In this document: positions 53,665 through 64,000 of the stretch, piece after piece
Layout of the letters: every line of letters begins with the position of its first letter
Position numbering within the stretch: position 1 is the first letter of the stretch
Assembly: GCF_021134715.1 (NCBI RefSeq)
Contig: NC_060017.1
Coordinates: forward strand, 6,200,001-6,264,000
Origin: Daphnia pulex
Taxonomy: Eukaryota > Arthropoda > Branchiopoda > Diplostraca > Daphniidae
Direction of reading: 5' to 3'
DNA length: 64,000 bases
Translations under genes and position numbers: made by a program
Notes under the pieces: generated by a model
What the model was told of the DNA's origin: nothing
Seen by the model: only the letters and a program-made list of their open reading frames with translations
Database searches by the model: none

Positions 53665-53928
53665 ATGAAACGAAACCGAGTGCGAGTAGAGAAGATCTTA
53701 GATACTGTTCATCGAAGTATTGTTTTGGGTTGTGTTGGCTTGACTGTGTATGGTTTCTACCTCGCAGGTCTCCGATTCCATAGATTCTATACTGTCCTGA
53801 AACCAGCAGGAGAGGAGAGAAAACGTCTCAAGGAACTGGAACTACTCTCTGAGGGCCAAGATAAATCAGCCGACAGCCAAGAGTTTTTTCTCCCTGAAAT
53901 ACCAAAATTAGACAAAGAAAAGTTTTAG
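53665..53928 (+). CDS. COX14-like small mitochondrial inner-membrane protein
   Basis: An 87-residue protein with one membrane helix (SIVLGCVGLTVYGFYLAGLR) and a charged C-terminal tail. LTVYGFYLAGLRFHRFY parallels LTVYGGYLCSVRVYHYF of human COX14, an assembly factor needed for COX1 translation and complex IV assembly. COX14 proteins are 57-80 aa; the extra length is in the tail (EFFLPEIPKLDKEKF). The start ATG at 53665 follows an acceptor ending at 53652. The stop lies just 13 nt before the methylmalonyl-CoA epimerase start, with no splice site or promoter room between, so both are probably on one mRNA. The COX14 assignment rests on one short motif. Confidence 0.6.
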   Translation: MKRNRVRVEKILDTVHRSIVLGCVGLTVYGFYLAGLRFHRFYTVLKPAGEERKRLKELELLSEGQDKSADSQEFFLPEIPKLDKEKF

Positions 53929-53941
53929 AAAAAAGAAAAAT

Positions 53942-54473
53942 ATGGCCTCTGTATGTAACATGTTATTTAAAAGGTCTTTTACATCAAAGTCTGTGCCAGA
54001 AGCTCTTTGGAAACTGGGAAGACTCAATCATATCGCCATAGCAACTCCTGATTTAGCTAAATCTGCCTCACTATACAAAAACATCTTGGGAGCTGATATA
54101 TCAGAACCCCAACATCTTCCTAATCATGGAGTCACAACTGTATTCGTCAACTTGGGAAACACTAAACTAGAGCTCCTTCATCCTTTAGGAGAAAAATCAC
54201 CAATTCAGGTTTATACTGTTTACAGTTAGTTTTTTCAATTGAAATATTAAATAATGTGTTCTGTAACAGGGTTTTCTGGACAAAAACAAGTCTGGAGGTC
54301 TTCATCATATCTGCATTGAAGTTGACAATATTCACAACGCTATGAAAGAGTTAAAAGCTAAAGGTATCCGCTGTCTGACGGATGAACCTCGAATTGGAGC
54401 CCATGAAAAGCCTGTTGTATTTCTTCATCCTAAAGACTGTGCCGGAGTTCTTGTCGAATTGGAACAATCGTAG
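53942..54473 (+). CDS. MCEE: methylmalonyl-CoA epimerase, mitochondrial
   Basis: Converts (2S)- to (2R)-methylmalonyl-CoA in propionate, odd-chain fatty acid and branched amino acid breakdown, between propionyl-CoA carboxylase and methylmalonyl-CoA mutase. Exons 53942-54208 and 54270-54473 give 156 aa. The first 22 residues (ASVCNMLFKRSFTSKS) look like a mitochondrial presequence. The vicinal-oxygen-chelate fold shows its metal ligands: His in LNHIAIATPD, His in GGLHHICIEVD and Glu in GVLVELEQS. PRIGAHEKPVVFLHPKDC is the conserved C-terminal segment. It is the second cistron of the unit that starts with the COX14-like frame. Confidence 0.95.
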
Positions 54474-55644
54474 GATACATCTTCTAGTTTACAAGTAACG
54501 ATATTTTCATTGCTGGTAATTTGTTATGTAATTGAGCGATTGGAGCAATTTATGTTTCATCCCAAGTTGTAGAGTATAAATGGAATTAAGGTAACCTCTT
54601 TATTGATGCAGTTCATATCTTCACAACTAGGGAAATGCGGTGAAAAAAGACCTATTTTGAATTAAGAGAACGATCACCATTTGTATTTCGCATTTCTGTA
54701 CACAAGACGTGAACGGACAAACGCAGGTTGGCGACGCAACACGTACAAGGTTATACAAAGAACATCGGAAGAATCCATGGACAAACTTATTGGTTTCATA
54801 TAGGATTCGCATTTTAAAAAAAGCGTCTAGTCTCCCCAAGTGACTGTATTGCGTTAATGGCAATCAGTCCACCCGAGTCGACTTCTATTTTGACTTGGAA
54901 AATATCCATTACGTGTTAACATGAACAACTGAACATCCACCAAGTGACACACAGCGCTTAACAGTATTTAAATGAAGACAGAATAGATACAGGTAGAGAG
55001 AGTGATAAATATGTTAGGTGAATTCCCCTGGTCCATTTCAGCGAACCAATCAATCAACTTCTTTTCTTCTTCTTTCCAGTGTTTGGGACCTTTTGTTCCA
55101 TGTTTTCACGTGAAATATTAAAAGAGAACCCACAAAAAAAAACACAGCGGCGTTTTCTGGATCTTGCGGCAAATAAATATCACATAGCTCAGAGAGAACC
55201 AACTGCACAAGACTAATGACAATGGTGCACAGCAATACAATATATAAACGTCAGGTGGAGGGGGAATAGGTGACACGCAAAGGAGAAACAACCCAAGAAG
55301 AGAAACTGAACATGTGAATGTAGTGAACAGAGTCGAAGAAAAAGTACCCGTAGTGCAGCTACATTAGCATGTCATCTACTACACAGAGGGTCCGTACAGG
55401 TGATGAGAATATCAGTAAAGGGTTGGTTTTCTGGATCGTTTTTTTGTTTGTTTTTGTTTTGCCCGTTTCATACCTTTCCTTCGTTGAATCAAATTATTTA
55501 AAAAGGTTATACGTAAAGTAGGATAGCCAATTAATTCATCTTGGAAGAGTAACGTAGGGTTCTAGGGAGTGCTAGCATAGATCAACATTTAAACTGTTAA
55601 CATATCTGCCCCTTATCTCCTAGTTTTCTATTATTATTATTATT
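54474..55644. other. convergent 3' spacer, MCEE to INO80D
   Basis: 3'UTRs of MCEE (+) and INO80D (-). Contains (TTA)n-type sequence at 55630-55645. No supported gene. Confidence 0.45.
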
Positions 55645-58358
55645 TTACAATGGATGAGCAGCAGAACCTTCTCTATCATCGATGAAACTGCCGTCATGGT
55701 GATGCTGGTTCAGACTCGGTGGGCTAGAGCCCCTGGCAGGACTGGCGTGTTGCCCAGCAGGAATCATCGATAGGCTCTTTCTTCTGGACAGCATAGGCGA
55801 AGAAGAAAAGGCTTCTTCTGTTGTATAAACGTCTATAAATACGATTCCAAGAAGAAGAAAAAATATTATTACAATTTAACAACAGGAAACAAGCAAGTGG
55901 CTATTAAATAGAAGTTACCTGGATGGATTGTTTGATGAGGAATACTGAGATTGTCCAGGTAGAGATGATTTGAAACCGATGCATCGTTACCCATAATCAT
56001 ACTTTGAGCTGAAGCCCCGGCACCCAAGGTAATGAGGTCATGAGCCAAAGCCAAAGTGTGATCGTCAATTAATGATAAGTCACTCAGATCGGATTCTGGA
56101 TGACCAACGCCACCCATTGTTGCGCTTTCGGCTACAGCTAGAACACGCTCCAACTCTTCAGCTTCTTCGCGGCTTGGCATGGGAACAAATAGACCGTTAC
56201 GAGATGAAGAAGCAGCAGCTTGTGTCATGGCAAATATCTCCTAATTGTTTTAAAATATTCCCGTTATTCTAAATTGACTCACACATACGAAGTTAAGAGT
56301 TTACGAACCTGAAAGGCTTCGTCAGGCAGACGGTTGAGCAACTCTTTTAAGTCGTGATCTTCTAGAATTTCCGCTTCATGATCAACAGAAGCCGCCATAG
56401 GATTGATAACAGGGTGTGCAGTGTGAGGTATCAATTGTGCCGGCGTTGGATAGGCTGGTGAACAGTTTTCGGGACTATCAACAGTCTCCACATCTAGTTC
56501 CATTCCATTGTCGGCTGCTTCGATGCAGTGGATACGAGTCTCACTTCCTCCACTGGACCCAATTCGCTTAGCTCGGCGACGATTGCGAAGTCGGCGAGAA
56601 TGACGTCCCAATGACGAAGTTGAGCGGGAACGTGCTTTTCTTCGATTGGTTTTACTGGACACACTTCCTTGGTTACCTCCATTGTTACTCATTTGGTCGC
56701 TGCCTTCGACATTTTTAGGTGTATTGGCTGAAGCCGAAGAACTGTTACCATTTCCGTCACCTTGAACAGCATGTGCTGGACAATATGGTAGGCCTGAATG
56801 AATAGCCAAAACTGGGGCTCCGCACGGTGTTGAACCTAGAAGATTGTGATCAAACGATTAAAATGGTTTTCAAGGTATAATATTTGGAAAACTATTACCT
56901 GATCCTCCTCGAGCAGAGCAAAATTCAAACAACTGTTGATCAACGCTATAAAGGATGTGTCGACTGCACAGCGTTGAGCAGGGCAAACAGAACTCGGGGC
57001 ATCCAGAGTCCGTTGTAAGATGACCTGAACTGGCGCGACGAAAGCTGCACCGACGTTTGGAGAAGATCTTTAGACTGGAAGGATTGAATCCAGTCGAGGA
57101 GCTAGTGGGATTGCGTCCTTGCAGCAACAAACCAGTCTCATTTGGAAAGCGACGAGCCGCTTCTACGAGTTTATTAATAACAGTTGACTGATACTCGCCA
57201 CGGAACTTTTCTTCTGCATCGATCGTTTGGGCAAATTGGAGATATCTGTGTCGAAATTCTCTTTTGCTTCGCTCTAGCTTTACTGCCCGAGGAGCGTCCG
57301 TTGTGGAACGGAGTGGAATAGCAGAGATGTATTGAGATAAACCACCACCAAAAGAAGAACTTTCTTCGTCATCCGATTCATCAATAGGTTTAGGCAAGAG
57401 GTACTGGGTTTTGTTCCCATTAATTGAATTATCTAGCTGTTGTAAAACGGCTGGAAGTGGATAAATTCCTCCAGATGGTTTCAGTGCCACTGTACTAATA
57501 ATGGGTTTCTTCTTTCTTGATATTATGATAGATTTCGACTTGACCTCCGACTTTATCCGAGAGTTGGCTTTCATACCATTACTACCCAAGGGTGGTACAG
57601 CAGGTAAACTTTTGCAAACATTGATTTCAGTGTTACTGTCAACACTACTGCTGCTGGTACTGCTTGGAGTCAATGGTTCAATAACCAATGGACTATTGTG
57701 AGGTGGGTTATTCATATCTGAGGGTTTTTGGTGGATTTCAGACAGAATCTGGTCTGGTTTGGTAATGAGCTCAGTGTCATCACTGAATGTGTATGGATCT
57801 CCATCACTCATCTCCATAGAAGAAGATGTTGGTTCATTAGATTGATTGCTCATTTTTTCATTGGGTGAAGATGCAGAATAATTTTGGCCATTTTCCTTCT
57901 TTGTATGCCTGCGGTCTCTTTTAGCTGCAGGAAAACCAGCTAATTGAAGATGGGTATTGCACAGCCTAAAAATCAAAATTTACATTATGTTTAAGATTAA
58001 GACATTTCCAGAGTCACAATGCAGATTTTAGGTAACAAAAAAGCATCACAACTTCTAAATAGCATACCCTTTTGGATGAGCCATGGAAATTACATTAGTA
58101 CACTTGTTTTGACCAGTAGATGCCACAAACGAGCAAACTCGGAATGGAGCAGAAGAATCTTCAAGAATATGTCTAAAATGTCAAGAATTTGATTGCTTTA
58201 TATGGCATATCAGTCACATTTTTGTAAAAGTAATAAGTTACAAACCTGATGCAGAAAGCAAAGCCATTAAGCCTCCTTTGCCGACAAAGTTTGGTTGAGA
58301 AAGAACATAGTGGTTTCTGGTCAACAGGACTGAAATGAATATGTTTTCCTTCAAACAT
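55645..58358 (-). CDS. INO80D: INO80 complex subunit D
   Basis: Metazoan-specific subunit of the INO80 chromatin remodelling complex. Six exons on the minus strand (58246-58358, 58068-58172, 56899-57965, 56309-56835, 55919-56237, 55645-55832) give 772 aa. The N-terminus MFEGKHIHFSPVDQKPLCSF and CRQRRLNGFAFCIRHIL match the first zinc-knuckle-like potential DNA-binding domain of INO80D and KANSL2 (human MYEGKHIHFSELDNKPLCSY). The first domain continues with CSFVASTGQNKCTN and CNTHLQ. A second such domain is in exons 3-4: CSTLCSRHILYSVDQQLFEFC and STPCGAPV...CPAHAV. Near the end, EEAEELERVLAVAES matches the human TEEAEELERALQAV. The basic run RRLRNRRRAKR may be a nuclear signal. It is shorter than the vertebrate protein (about 1,000 aa). 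Confidence 0.92.
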
Positions 58359-59252
58359 TGTGCGTTGTGTTCAGTGAATGATAGATTCCATCGAAGTGTT
58401 AAACAGGGACACCAATTATTTAGTTATTGTTCACCACAAGCCGTCGTCATACTAGCATTAGGATTTCTTATCGAGCCGAAGTTCTTCCAGATATCTAATG
58501 ACGGATTCTCACAAAGTCGAAATATGCTTCTTTTCCTAACTGAATGTCTAATTTCATTCAACACAAAAGCTATAAATTTCCCGAAATCAACTAATAAATA
58601 CCGAAAACAACCAAACAGACGAAATTACTGATTACTGTGGAGTACAACTAAAGCGTGGATAGCGGGATGCGGGATGGGATAAACCATTTAGTAGGCTAAT
58701 AGTAAATTGCGTTATAACCTTATGAAAATCTTGTACTGTATAAATTACTTAAATTATTTAATCGACAATTTTATATGAATGAAAAGAAAACGAGTTTCTT
58801 TAAAAATAACAACCATTCAATTAATGTAAACCAAAGGTTGTTTCCCTTGTTATTTCTGTTCTGTTCTTACCTAATCTAATCAAAAATCTCTTAAAATATT
58901 TCCATTTGAACATAGAAAGAAGTACGGGATAATTTATTTATTTTAAGAAAAACCTGGAAGTTTCCTAATATTATTTAGTAACCCCAGCCCTGACATCAAT
59001 GTCAAGCTTCTGAACAAATGTGATTACCTAACATTTGCATTAATCAGATTTCAGATTCCATCGCTATTTACGCCGTTGAACAAATTATTGAGTGAGCATT
59101 CGGTACAAATTCAATTCTAAAAATCTATGGATTTAATGAATGTAATCTTGAAAAATTTCGTGAAGTCGAGAATCAGAATAGCATACAATTTTCATGTTTA
59201 TTTAAAATTTCTGAAATATCGCAAAAATAAAATATTTCATGATCTACAACGA
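58359..59252. other. INO80D upstream region and GOSR2 3'UTR
   Basis: INO80D promoter and 5'UTR at the left, GOSR2 3'UTR at the right (both minus strand). AT-rich, without a supported gene. The open frame at 58335-58631 is the antisense of the INO80D start region. Confidence 0.45.
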
Positions 59253-60026
59253 TCACTGGCGAAAATACCAAAACGCGGCAAGAATGAAGATGCAAGTAAT
59301 TATCGCCAATCCATAAAACAGATATTTATCTTGAGTAGATCGTCGTTCAATCATTCTCATAACAGAATTACTCAGACTCAGCATTGATGTTACATCAAGG
59401 AGCCTTCGATGGGCTTTCTTGAAAACACTTTTCTGGGTACGTAAGCCATCAAGCACTGCAGTTCCAGTCTCCCAAATGTCATCCAAGCTTCTATGAATGC
59501 CATTAAGAGCAGTGTGGTGTTGCAATGATTGGTCAATGTACAGTGAAGTCTCCCTGTTGTTTGGTTGGAATGTCTGAGTCAATAGCTCCTCTCTTGCAGC
59601 TTCTTCTTGCTCTCTCTGCATCCTTTTTTGCTGAAGCATATGGATGGCATTCTAAGTAAAAAATTCACTTATATAGATACACAGAATTTTAAATATAAAT
59701 ATATATTAAAAAAAACATACTTGTAACATGAGCCTATCCTGTTTTAACTGATCAACCTTGAGTCTTGCTTCTCTTCTTCGAACAGGAAGCTCCTTATTGA
59801 CAAGAATATCTAGTCTTTGAATATTGCTAAAAAGAAATTTAATGGAATAACAACAGTCTACATTAACGATAAGAATATAAGGCTAGTACCTCGTGATTTC
59901 TTCGAGTTTTCCTTGAATTGTCCGCTCAATAGTTGCAGCATCTTTTCCTACATTTCTGTCAATATGTGGCAGAAGACTTTGAACATCAAATACCAATTTC
60001 TGTGATTGGTGGTATAATACTTCCAT
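59253..60026 (-). CDS. GOSR2: Golgi SNARE membrin/GOSR2
   Basis: Qb-SNARE for ER-to-Golgi and intra-Golgi vesicle fusion. Three exons on the minus strand (59890-60026, 59721-59826, 59253-59651) give 213 aa, the family length. The start MEVLYHQSQKLVFDVQSLLP leads the N-terminal helical bundle, continuing with LDILVNKELPVRRREARLKV, DQLKQD and EEAAREELLTQTF. The SNARE motif holds DGLRTQKSVFKKAHRRLLDV and LSLSNSVMRMIERR, with the central Q-layer region as in vertebrate GOSR2. It ends with a tail anchor (YGLAIITCIFILAAFWYF) and two residues after it, typical of a C-terminal SNARE anchor. Confidence 0.94.
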
Positions 60027-60503
60027 TTTTCATCGGGAGCGTTAGATTAATTTTACCCTAAAATTCAGAAATGTACTTTTTAACTTCAACACTTCCTTTC
60101 ACACTAGGCGAGATTTGGCGAATGTTACATCAGTTTTACATTTGATATAATCTGTGCGAAACCCAGACAAGTGACACGAAGCACGAAAAAAAGGATTTGG
60201 CAACCTTCTCTTGGGTTGGGCAACCACAGCACCAGAGCTATTTGTGGGCGGGTACGGGTGGTCACGTGATGATGGAAATACCTGTCATCTAGTGAGAAAT
60301 CCCCCAAAGTTTCTCAAAAAAACGCAAAAAAATTGAGTTTAGTTGAAACTAAGGTTGCCCACTTTTTTTTACGTAAAGAATTGTCTGTGGCACTGATTTT
60401 TTATGGATTTGGTGATTTTGGTCGTAATTTTTTAACTATTTTAAATTGCTCGGACACTGAGGACATCTGGCGAACAGATTTGTTTTCAATTCTGGGGCAT
60501 AGA

Positions 60504-60529
60504 CTAGCCCTTTAGCCCCTACCTTCTTC
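60504..60529 (+). repeat. 26-bp exact repeat, copy 1
   Basis: Identical to 63063-63088 (begins CTAGCCCTTTAGCCCC). Flanks differ, so the shared unit is short or the copies are old. Confidence 0.8.
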
Positions 60530-60978
60530 ACACCCTTTTCCTATCAATGGAAAGTCCTGGCCACCAGGTGCCACTGCAGTTTAATAACAACAATGACTGC
60601 CATGGTTAGTGCACGGTTAGTTGCTGTTTTTCACGTTTCGATGCAGTATAAAGTGAACTATTAAACATTTCAAAAAGTTTGTTAAATAGCATAATGTAAT
60701 GTGGTAAAGCAGATTAAGTGTGAAACCAACATTATAGGTATTCTGCGTAGTTGATTGAACAATTAGTATTTTTTATTTCCTTGACTTGCAATTCACACTC
60801 ATCAATTCTTATGTCTGAATTTTTGAAACAGTGAGATCCTTGTGAAAGGAAAATAGCATGATCCAGGCTGTTCTTCAATTGCAAAGAAAGAGAATAATGA
60901 TTGAAACAAATGCAAAATATCCAACTGGAATTCTCTTCATATTTGTGTATTCGTGGTGTAAGTTTTACTGTAAGTTGT

Positions 60979-61115
60979 ACTATAAAGTTTATACTAATTC
61001 CTTTTACTTCTTCTTTTGATCATGATCAGAATTTTGGAAAACATTCTTTCCAGAGAATAACACCTTAAAATAAATAACTGTGGTTATGATAATGTAGCAG
61101 TATTGCGTGAGTATT
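60979..61115 (+). repeat. direct repeat B, copy 1
   Basis: Aligns to 61949-62085 across about 137 bp, sharing CATGATCAGAA, GGAAAA, the CCTTAAA block and TATTGCGTGAGT at the end. The shared end looks like a splice donor and the front like an acceptor, so the repeat may be a duplicated exon with its intron edges. Confidence 0.7.
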
Positions 61116-61649
61116 AGGTTTATTATTACCTGTTTTTGTTTGTTATGTTTTTTCTTACTTTAGTAGTATGTCTTGATTTAGCTAGAGCAGGGATCCTTTT
61201 CATTTTCAGTTTTCAGCAGTTAATGTTAGATAATTTTGTGTGACAACTGACCGTAAGCCACAAAGCTCACTTGTTAGACTTTGGTAATTTGCTTGTCTAC
61301 TTTTGGATTTTAAAGGAGTTAGTACTTCATTTAGTACTTATTAGACGCCCAAAAGAATGATTTTTCCTGAACTATAGGATATGGCATAAGACAACAATTA
61401 GTGCATATTCGTGATTTGCTGATTTGATTCAATATTTTTGAAGTGCTCATCTCCATTGTTTTTTGTTGACTTGTTTCTCTACGCCTCGTTATTGATAAAA
61501 TCTTACTTAAATTTCCTTTCAGTTGAATCCGTCGCCACCTTTCCATAGACTGACCCATTGGATGGTGAAACTGACGAGAGAATGCTGTTATTCAAGACCA
61601 CTAAATTGTTTAGTTGTTAGATAAATTACAAGTGCATATCTGGGCTCCC

Positions 61650-61870
61650 TTCTTTTCTGTGGCCCCGTTTCCCTAACTAACCACTAACCAACGCCCGCCG
61701 GTGGTCACTCACCCGCTGTGAAACCAGGAGGAGGGGAGGGCTCTGGTCGAACGGGGACTTGGAAGGCGCATGATCCGACGAAAACTTTTAGAGGGTCATG
61801 AGTCTAACCCGGAAGCCTAGTATGACTAATCGCTCCCCAGTAAAACTTGCCTCGCACTCTTCTCTCCTCT
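61650..61870. other. GC-rich block of unknown nature
   Basis: About 220 bp clearly richer in G and C than its surroundings, with runs such as CCCGCCGGTGG and GGAGGAGGGGAGGG. It has no long ORF, tRNA or rRNA likeness that I can see. It could be a 5'UTR or CpG-rich promoter, or an inserted element. Confidence 0.4.
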
Positions 61871-61948
61871 TCCATTTCCAGGTAATCTCCCTGGAGCTAC
61901 GCCGACACTTTCAACTAAAATTCCCTGCATAGATGTGGTGAATATTTA

Positions 61949-62085
61949 ATGTAAAGTTTATAAATATACCTTTTATTTCTCCTTGTTAGGTCATGATCAG
62001 AACTATGGAAAATATTCTGTCCAGGGAATGACGCCTTAAAGAGAAAGAACAGGGTTACGATCTTCAACAATATTGCGTGAGTGTC
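61949..62085 (+). repeat. direct repeat B, copy 2
   Basis: Second copy of 60979-61115. An acceptor (CTTGTTAG) at about 61981-61988 and a donor (TTGC|GTGAGT) at about 62076 bracket an exon-sized block of some 85 bp with no long reading frame. It lies just before the TBCD fragment. Confidence 0.7.
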
Positions 62086-62179
62086 ATTTCTTTTATCTGC
62101 TATTTAATGTTGTTTCTAATTCTATTTCAAATAAAATAAATCGAAAGAAAACATTTGAATATTTCTACAGGTTGTTTAG

Positions 62180-62685
62180 GTATTGACCAACACCTCGCAA
62201 CCAGACCTACTTGAAGCTGACCTGATCCGCTCCGTATTGCATGCGGTGGCTAAACAATCGACGGAACAAATCCGTCGTAACCAGTTGTTGGCCCCCAACT
62301 TCTTTTCTTCTCTCGTCTACTGGTACTTACAGAAAACAACTTAATTCTTAACTTTAATACCTATAACGAATTGATGTTTGTTTTAGTGATCCCACCATTC
62401 CTCACATTGAGCAGTTGGAAGAATTGCGTTCCATCATTCCATCGCCTCCGCTGGACATTTCGACCGAGAAGGAATGTTTCGATTTGTGGATGAAGGTGAT
62501 GCGACTCGACACTTACCGCAAAGCCGTCATCACCGGACTTGTTTCAGCATCGGCAGTCTCACGGAGAGTTTGGTATGCATTTGCATTTATTAAACAACAC
62601 CTCGAGTATTGCTTATGACCTAACTTGTTGTCTCGCAGGTTAAAAGTTCCAGCGCTTCATCAAAGCTCACCTTTGCACGCTTCTA
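62180..62685 (+). pseudogene. tubulin-folding cofactor D (TBCD) fragment, frameshifted
   Basis: Three exon-like blocks (62180-62322, 62387-62572, 62639-62685) keep TBCD introns. They read SQPDLLEADLIRSVLHAVAK, DPTIPHIEQLEELRSIIPSP and LDTYRKAVITGLVSASA, matching the human RPELLSPDLVRRV, IPHVPHRQELESLFP and YHVLLGLVVSVGG region. After SASA a single missing base shifts the frame: the expected GLTESLVKSSSAS is still legible in another frame across the exon 2/3 junction but is out of phase. No upstream or downstream TBCD (normally about 1,200 aa) was found here. It is therefore a partial, probably non-functional copy; a full gene should exist elsewhere. Confidence 0.78.
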
Positions 62686-64000
62686 AATATTGTAAATGTG
62701 AGTTTGATTGAATGCGCCGTTTTTTTTCTTTCTTTACACCTTTACTACAAAACCAGATTTTACACAAAAAAAAAGCCCTTCGGGAACCTCTCCAAGGAGC
62801 AAAGCGCATTGGTAGAAATTTTAGTAAGTCTCGATTAGCTAGAGAAGGGATCCTTTTCATTTTACTGTTTTAAATTTTAAACATTTCTTGTTTACAACGC
62901 TAGATGGCTTAGATTGTTTTCAGCGTTAAAAAAACATTAGTTTCATTTCACTGTTTCAGTAACTTTCATTATACACAATTATTTTTTGTTTGAAAAACTG
63001 AAAAAAAAAAAATCATCGAAGAATTCTTCGTCAACGTCAATTTTGTTATGCCAAAAAACAGGCTAGCCCTTTAGCCCCTACCTTCTTCGGTTCAGTCGCC
63101 ATTTTCATTTGTTTGGGGTTTGAATTAGCTTGACTGCTACTTGTTAGGCATTTCTGAGAACTTCTGATGGGTTTTAGACTTAAGTTGGTTAGGACTGTGG
63201 TTAGGGTTGACGGTTGTTCTTGAGCTTGCTATTATTCTTGGTATAATTGATTCGATTAAATCACATTAAATTGCTATTATTCTTGGTTGATTTAATTAAA
63301 TTCTATTACATGTGCAGTGAGAGTGGCCTGAAACTGTTTAATTTCATTTTTTATTTGTAGACAAATTTTGATGCTGAAAGACTTGGAAACCATGCTGTCC
63401 ACCACGACCATGTCCAGAAGCAGAGTAACATTCTGCATGTACAATGTTCTGAATGGTAAAATTAATGACTACACTGTTTGAATAATATTTTTTATCATAA
63501 CATTTGTAATTTTTTATTGCAGGCACCTCTTAATGCAAGGAACTTCAGCCATCCAATCCAGGACTTGCATCCAATCGTGCAGGCTGCATGGAAGTCTCAT
63601 TTACCTTTGCTGTGAACATCATGAACACATACACTATTCGAAGGTGACAATCTTATCCAGTTTAGATTTTACAATTAAAATGTGATTAAGCTTTGCATCC
63701 ATTGGTTAGTTTTAACATTTTGGGATTTTGTCAAGTCAACAGCTATTTCCTTCAGTCATGTGTTCCGTTATGGATTTTTAAAGGGGATTTTGTTGTAAGC
63801 AAGAAAGGCAGATACTGAAAGAAGTTTTGTTTATTTTGTAAGGATTTCTGGTGGCAGACATAATCCTTACAATTTGTTCCACTGTAGAGTATTCTTTAAA
63901 GTTTAAATGAATTTCTATTTAAATCTTAAGTGAATCATCTAGTTTCATGTAAATTTATTAATTTAAGTTTCAACAATAGGTATAAGATGATGTTGCCATA
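62686..64000. other. right-end region, no firm gene
   Basis: Mostly AT-rich. Positions 62834-62866 repeat 61178-61210 with few changes. Two exon-like blocks (63361-63459 and from 63523) have acceptors, open frames and a shared donor, but their protein is not recognised and more than one frame stays open. These may be part of a non-coding transcript or an unknown gene running off the window. Confidence 0.35.
63063..63088 (+). repeat. 26-bp exact repeat, copy 2
   Basis: Identical to 60504-60529. The order of repeat pieces differs between the two areas (A-B-C on the left, B-C-A on the right), which suggests rearrangement after duplication. Confidence 0.8.

Larger units (their letters stand above)
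60027..62179. other. spacer with shuffled local repeats
   Basis: Upstream of GOSR2. No full gene. It contains repeat pairs listed separately and a GC-rich block at 61650-61870. Short open frames (for example minus 61331-61558) show no domain. Confidence 0.45.

Noticed and set aside
61650-61870. GC-rich block as an rRNA or tRNA piece
   Set aside because: I could not find cloverleaf arms, box A/B motifs or recognisable rRNA core sequence.

Overview
The window looks like nuclear DNA of a small-genome arthropod, most likely a water flea (Daphnia or a close relative). Genes are close together, have many short introns (mostly 50-90 bp, GT-AG) and match insect and crustacean families: a DH44-type diuretic hormone, NKAIN, an Fps85D/Fer kinase and an aquaglyceroporin. 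No virus-like element, CRISPR array, rRNA or tRNA was recognised. All exon borders were read by eye from splice sites and family alignment; every complete CDS model given here sums to a whole number of codons.

Layout. 0-8.7 kb: a tandem pair of UshA/5'-nucleotidase-family metallophosphoesterases (+), a stranded piece of SYS1 between them, the intact SYS1 (-), and a broken small membrane-protein frame (-). 8.7-16 kb: a long gene-poor stretch holding the likely 5'UTR exon and first intron of an SLC10 transporter (+). 16-25 kb: housekeeping genes NTF2 (-), MRPL39 (+), GTF2E2 (-) and PHF14 (+), arranged as divergent and convergent pairs. 25-36 kb: aquaglyceroporin (-), Fps/Fer F-BAR tyrosine kinase (-) and NKAIN (-). 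36-45 kb: aspartyl/asparaginyl beta-hydroxylase ASPH with a repeat-rich acidic stalk (+) and DTWD1 tRNA modification enzyme (+). 45-52 kb: an unidentified coding-like remnant, then a neuropeptide locus (DH44/CRF-like) with two TATA promoters and many CRE-like sites. 53.6-54.5 kb: a COX14-like small mitochondrial protein and methylmalonyl-CoA epimerase only 13 nt apart, apparently one bicistronic mRNA. 55.6-60 kb: INO80D (-) and the Golgi SNARE GOSR2/membrin (-). 60-64 kb: shuffled repeats and a frameshifted fragment of tubulin cofactor D (TBCD).

The genes do not form one pathway. Links worth noting are promoter sharing (NTF2/MRPL39 219 bp apart; NKAIN/ASPH 552 bp), two mitochondrial proteins on one transcript, and two secretory-pathway genes (SYS1, GOSR2). 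The most interesting items are the bicistronic COX14-like/MCEE unit, the recent nucleotidase duplication with its SYS1 footprint and promoter replacement, the dual-promoter CRE-rich DH44 locus, the repeated acidic stalk of ASPH, and the unidentified broken frame at 45.5 kb.
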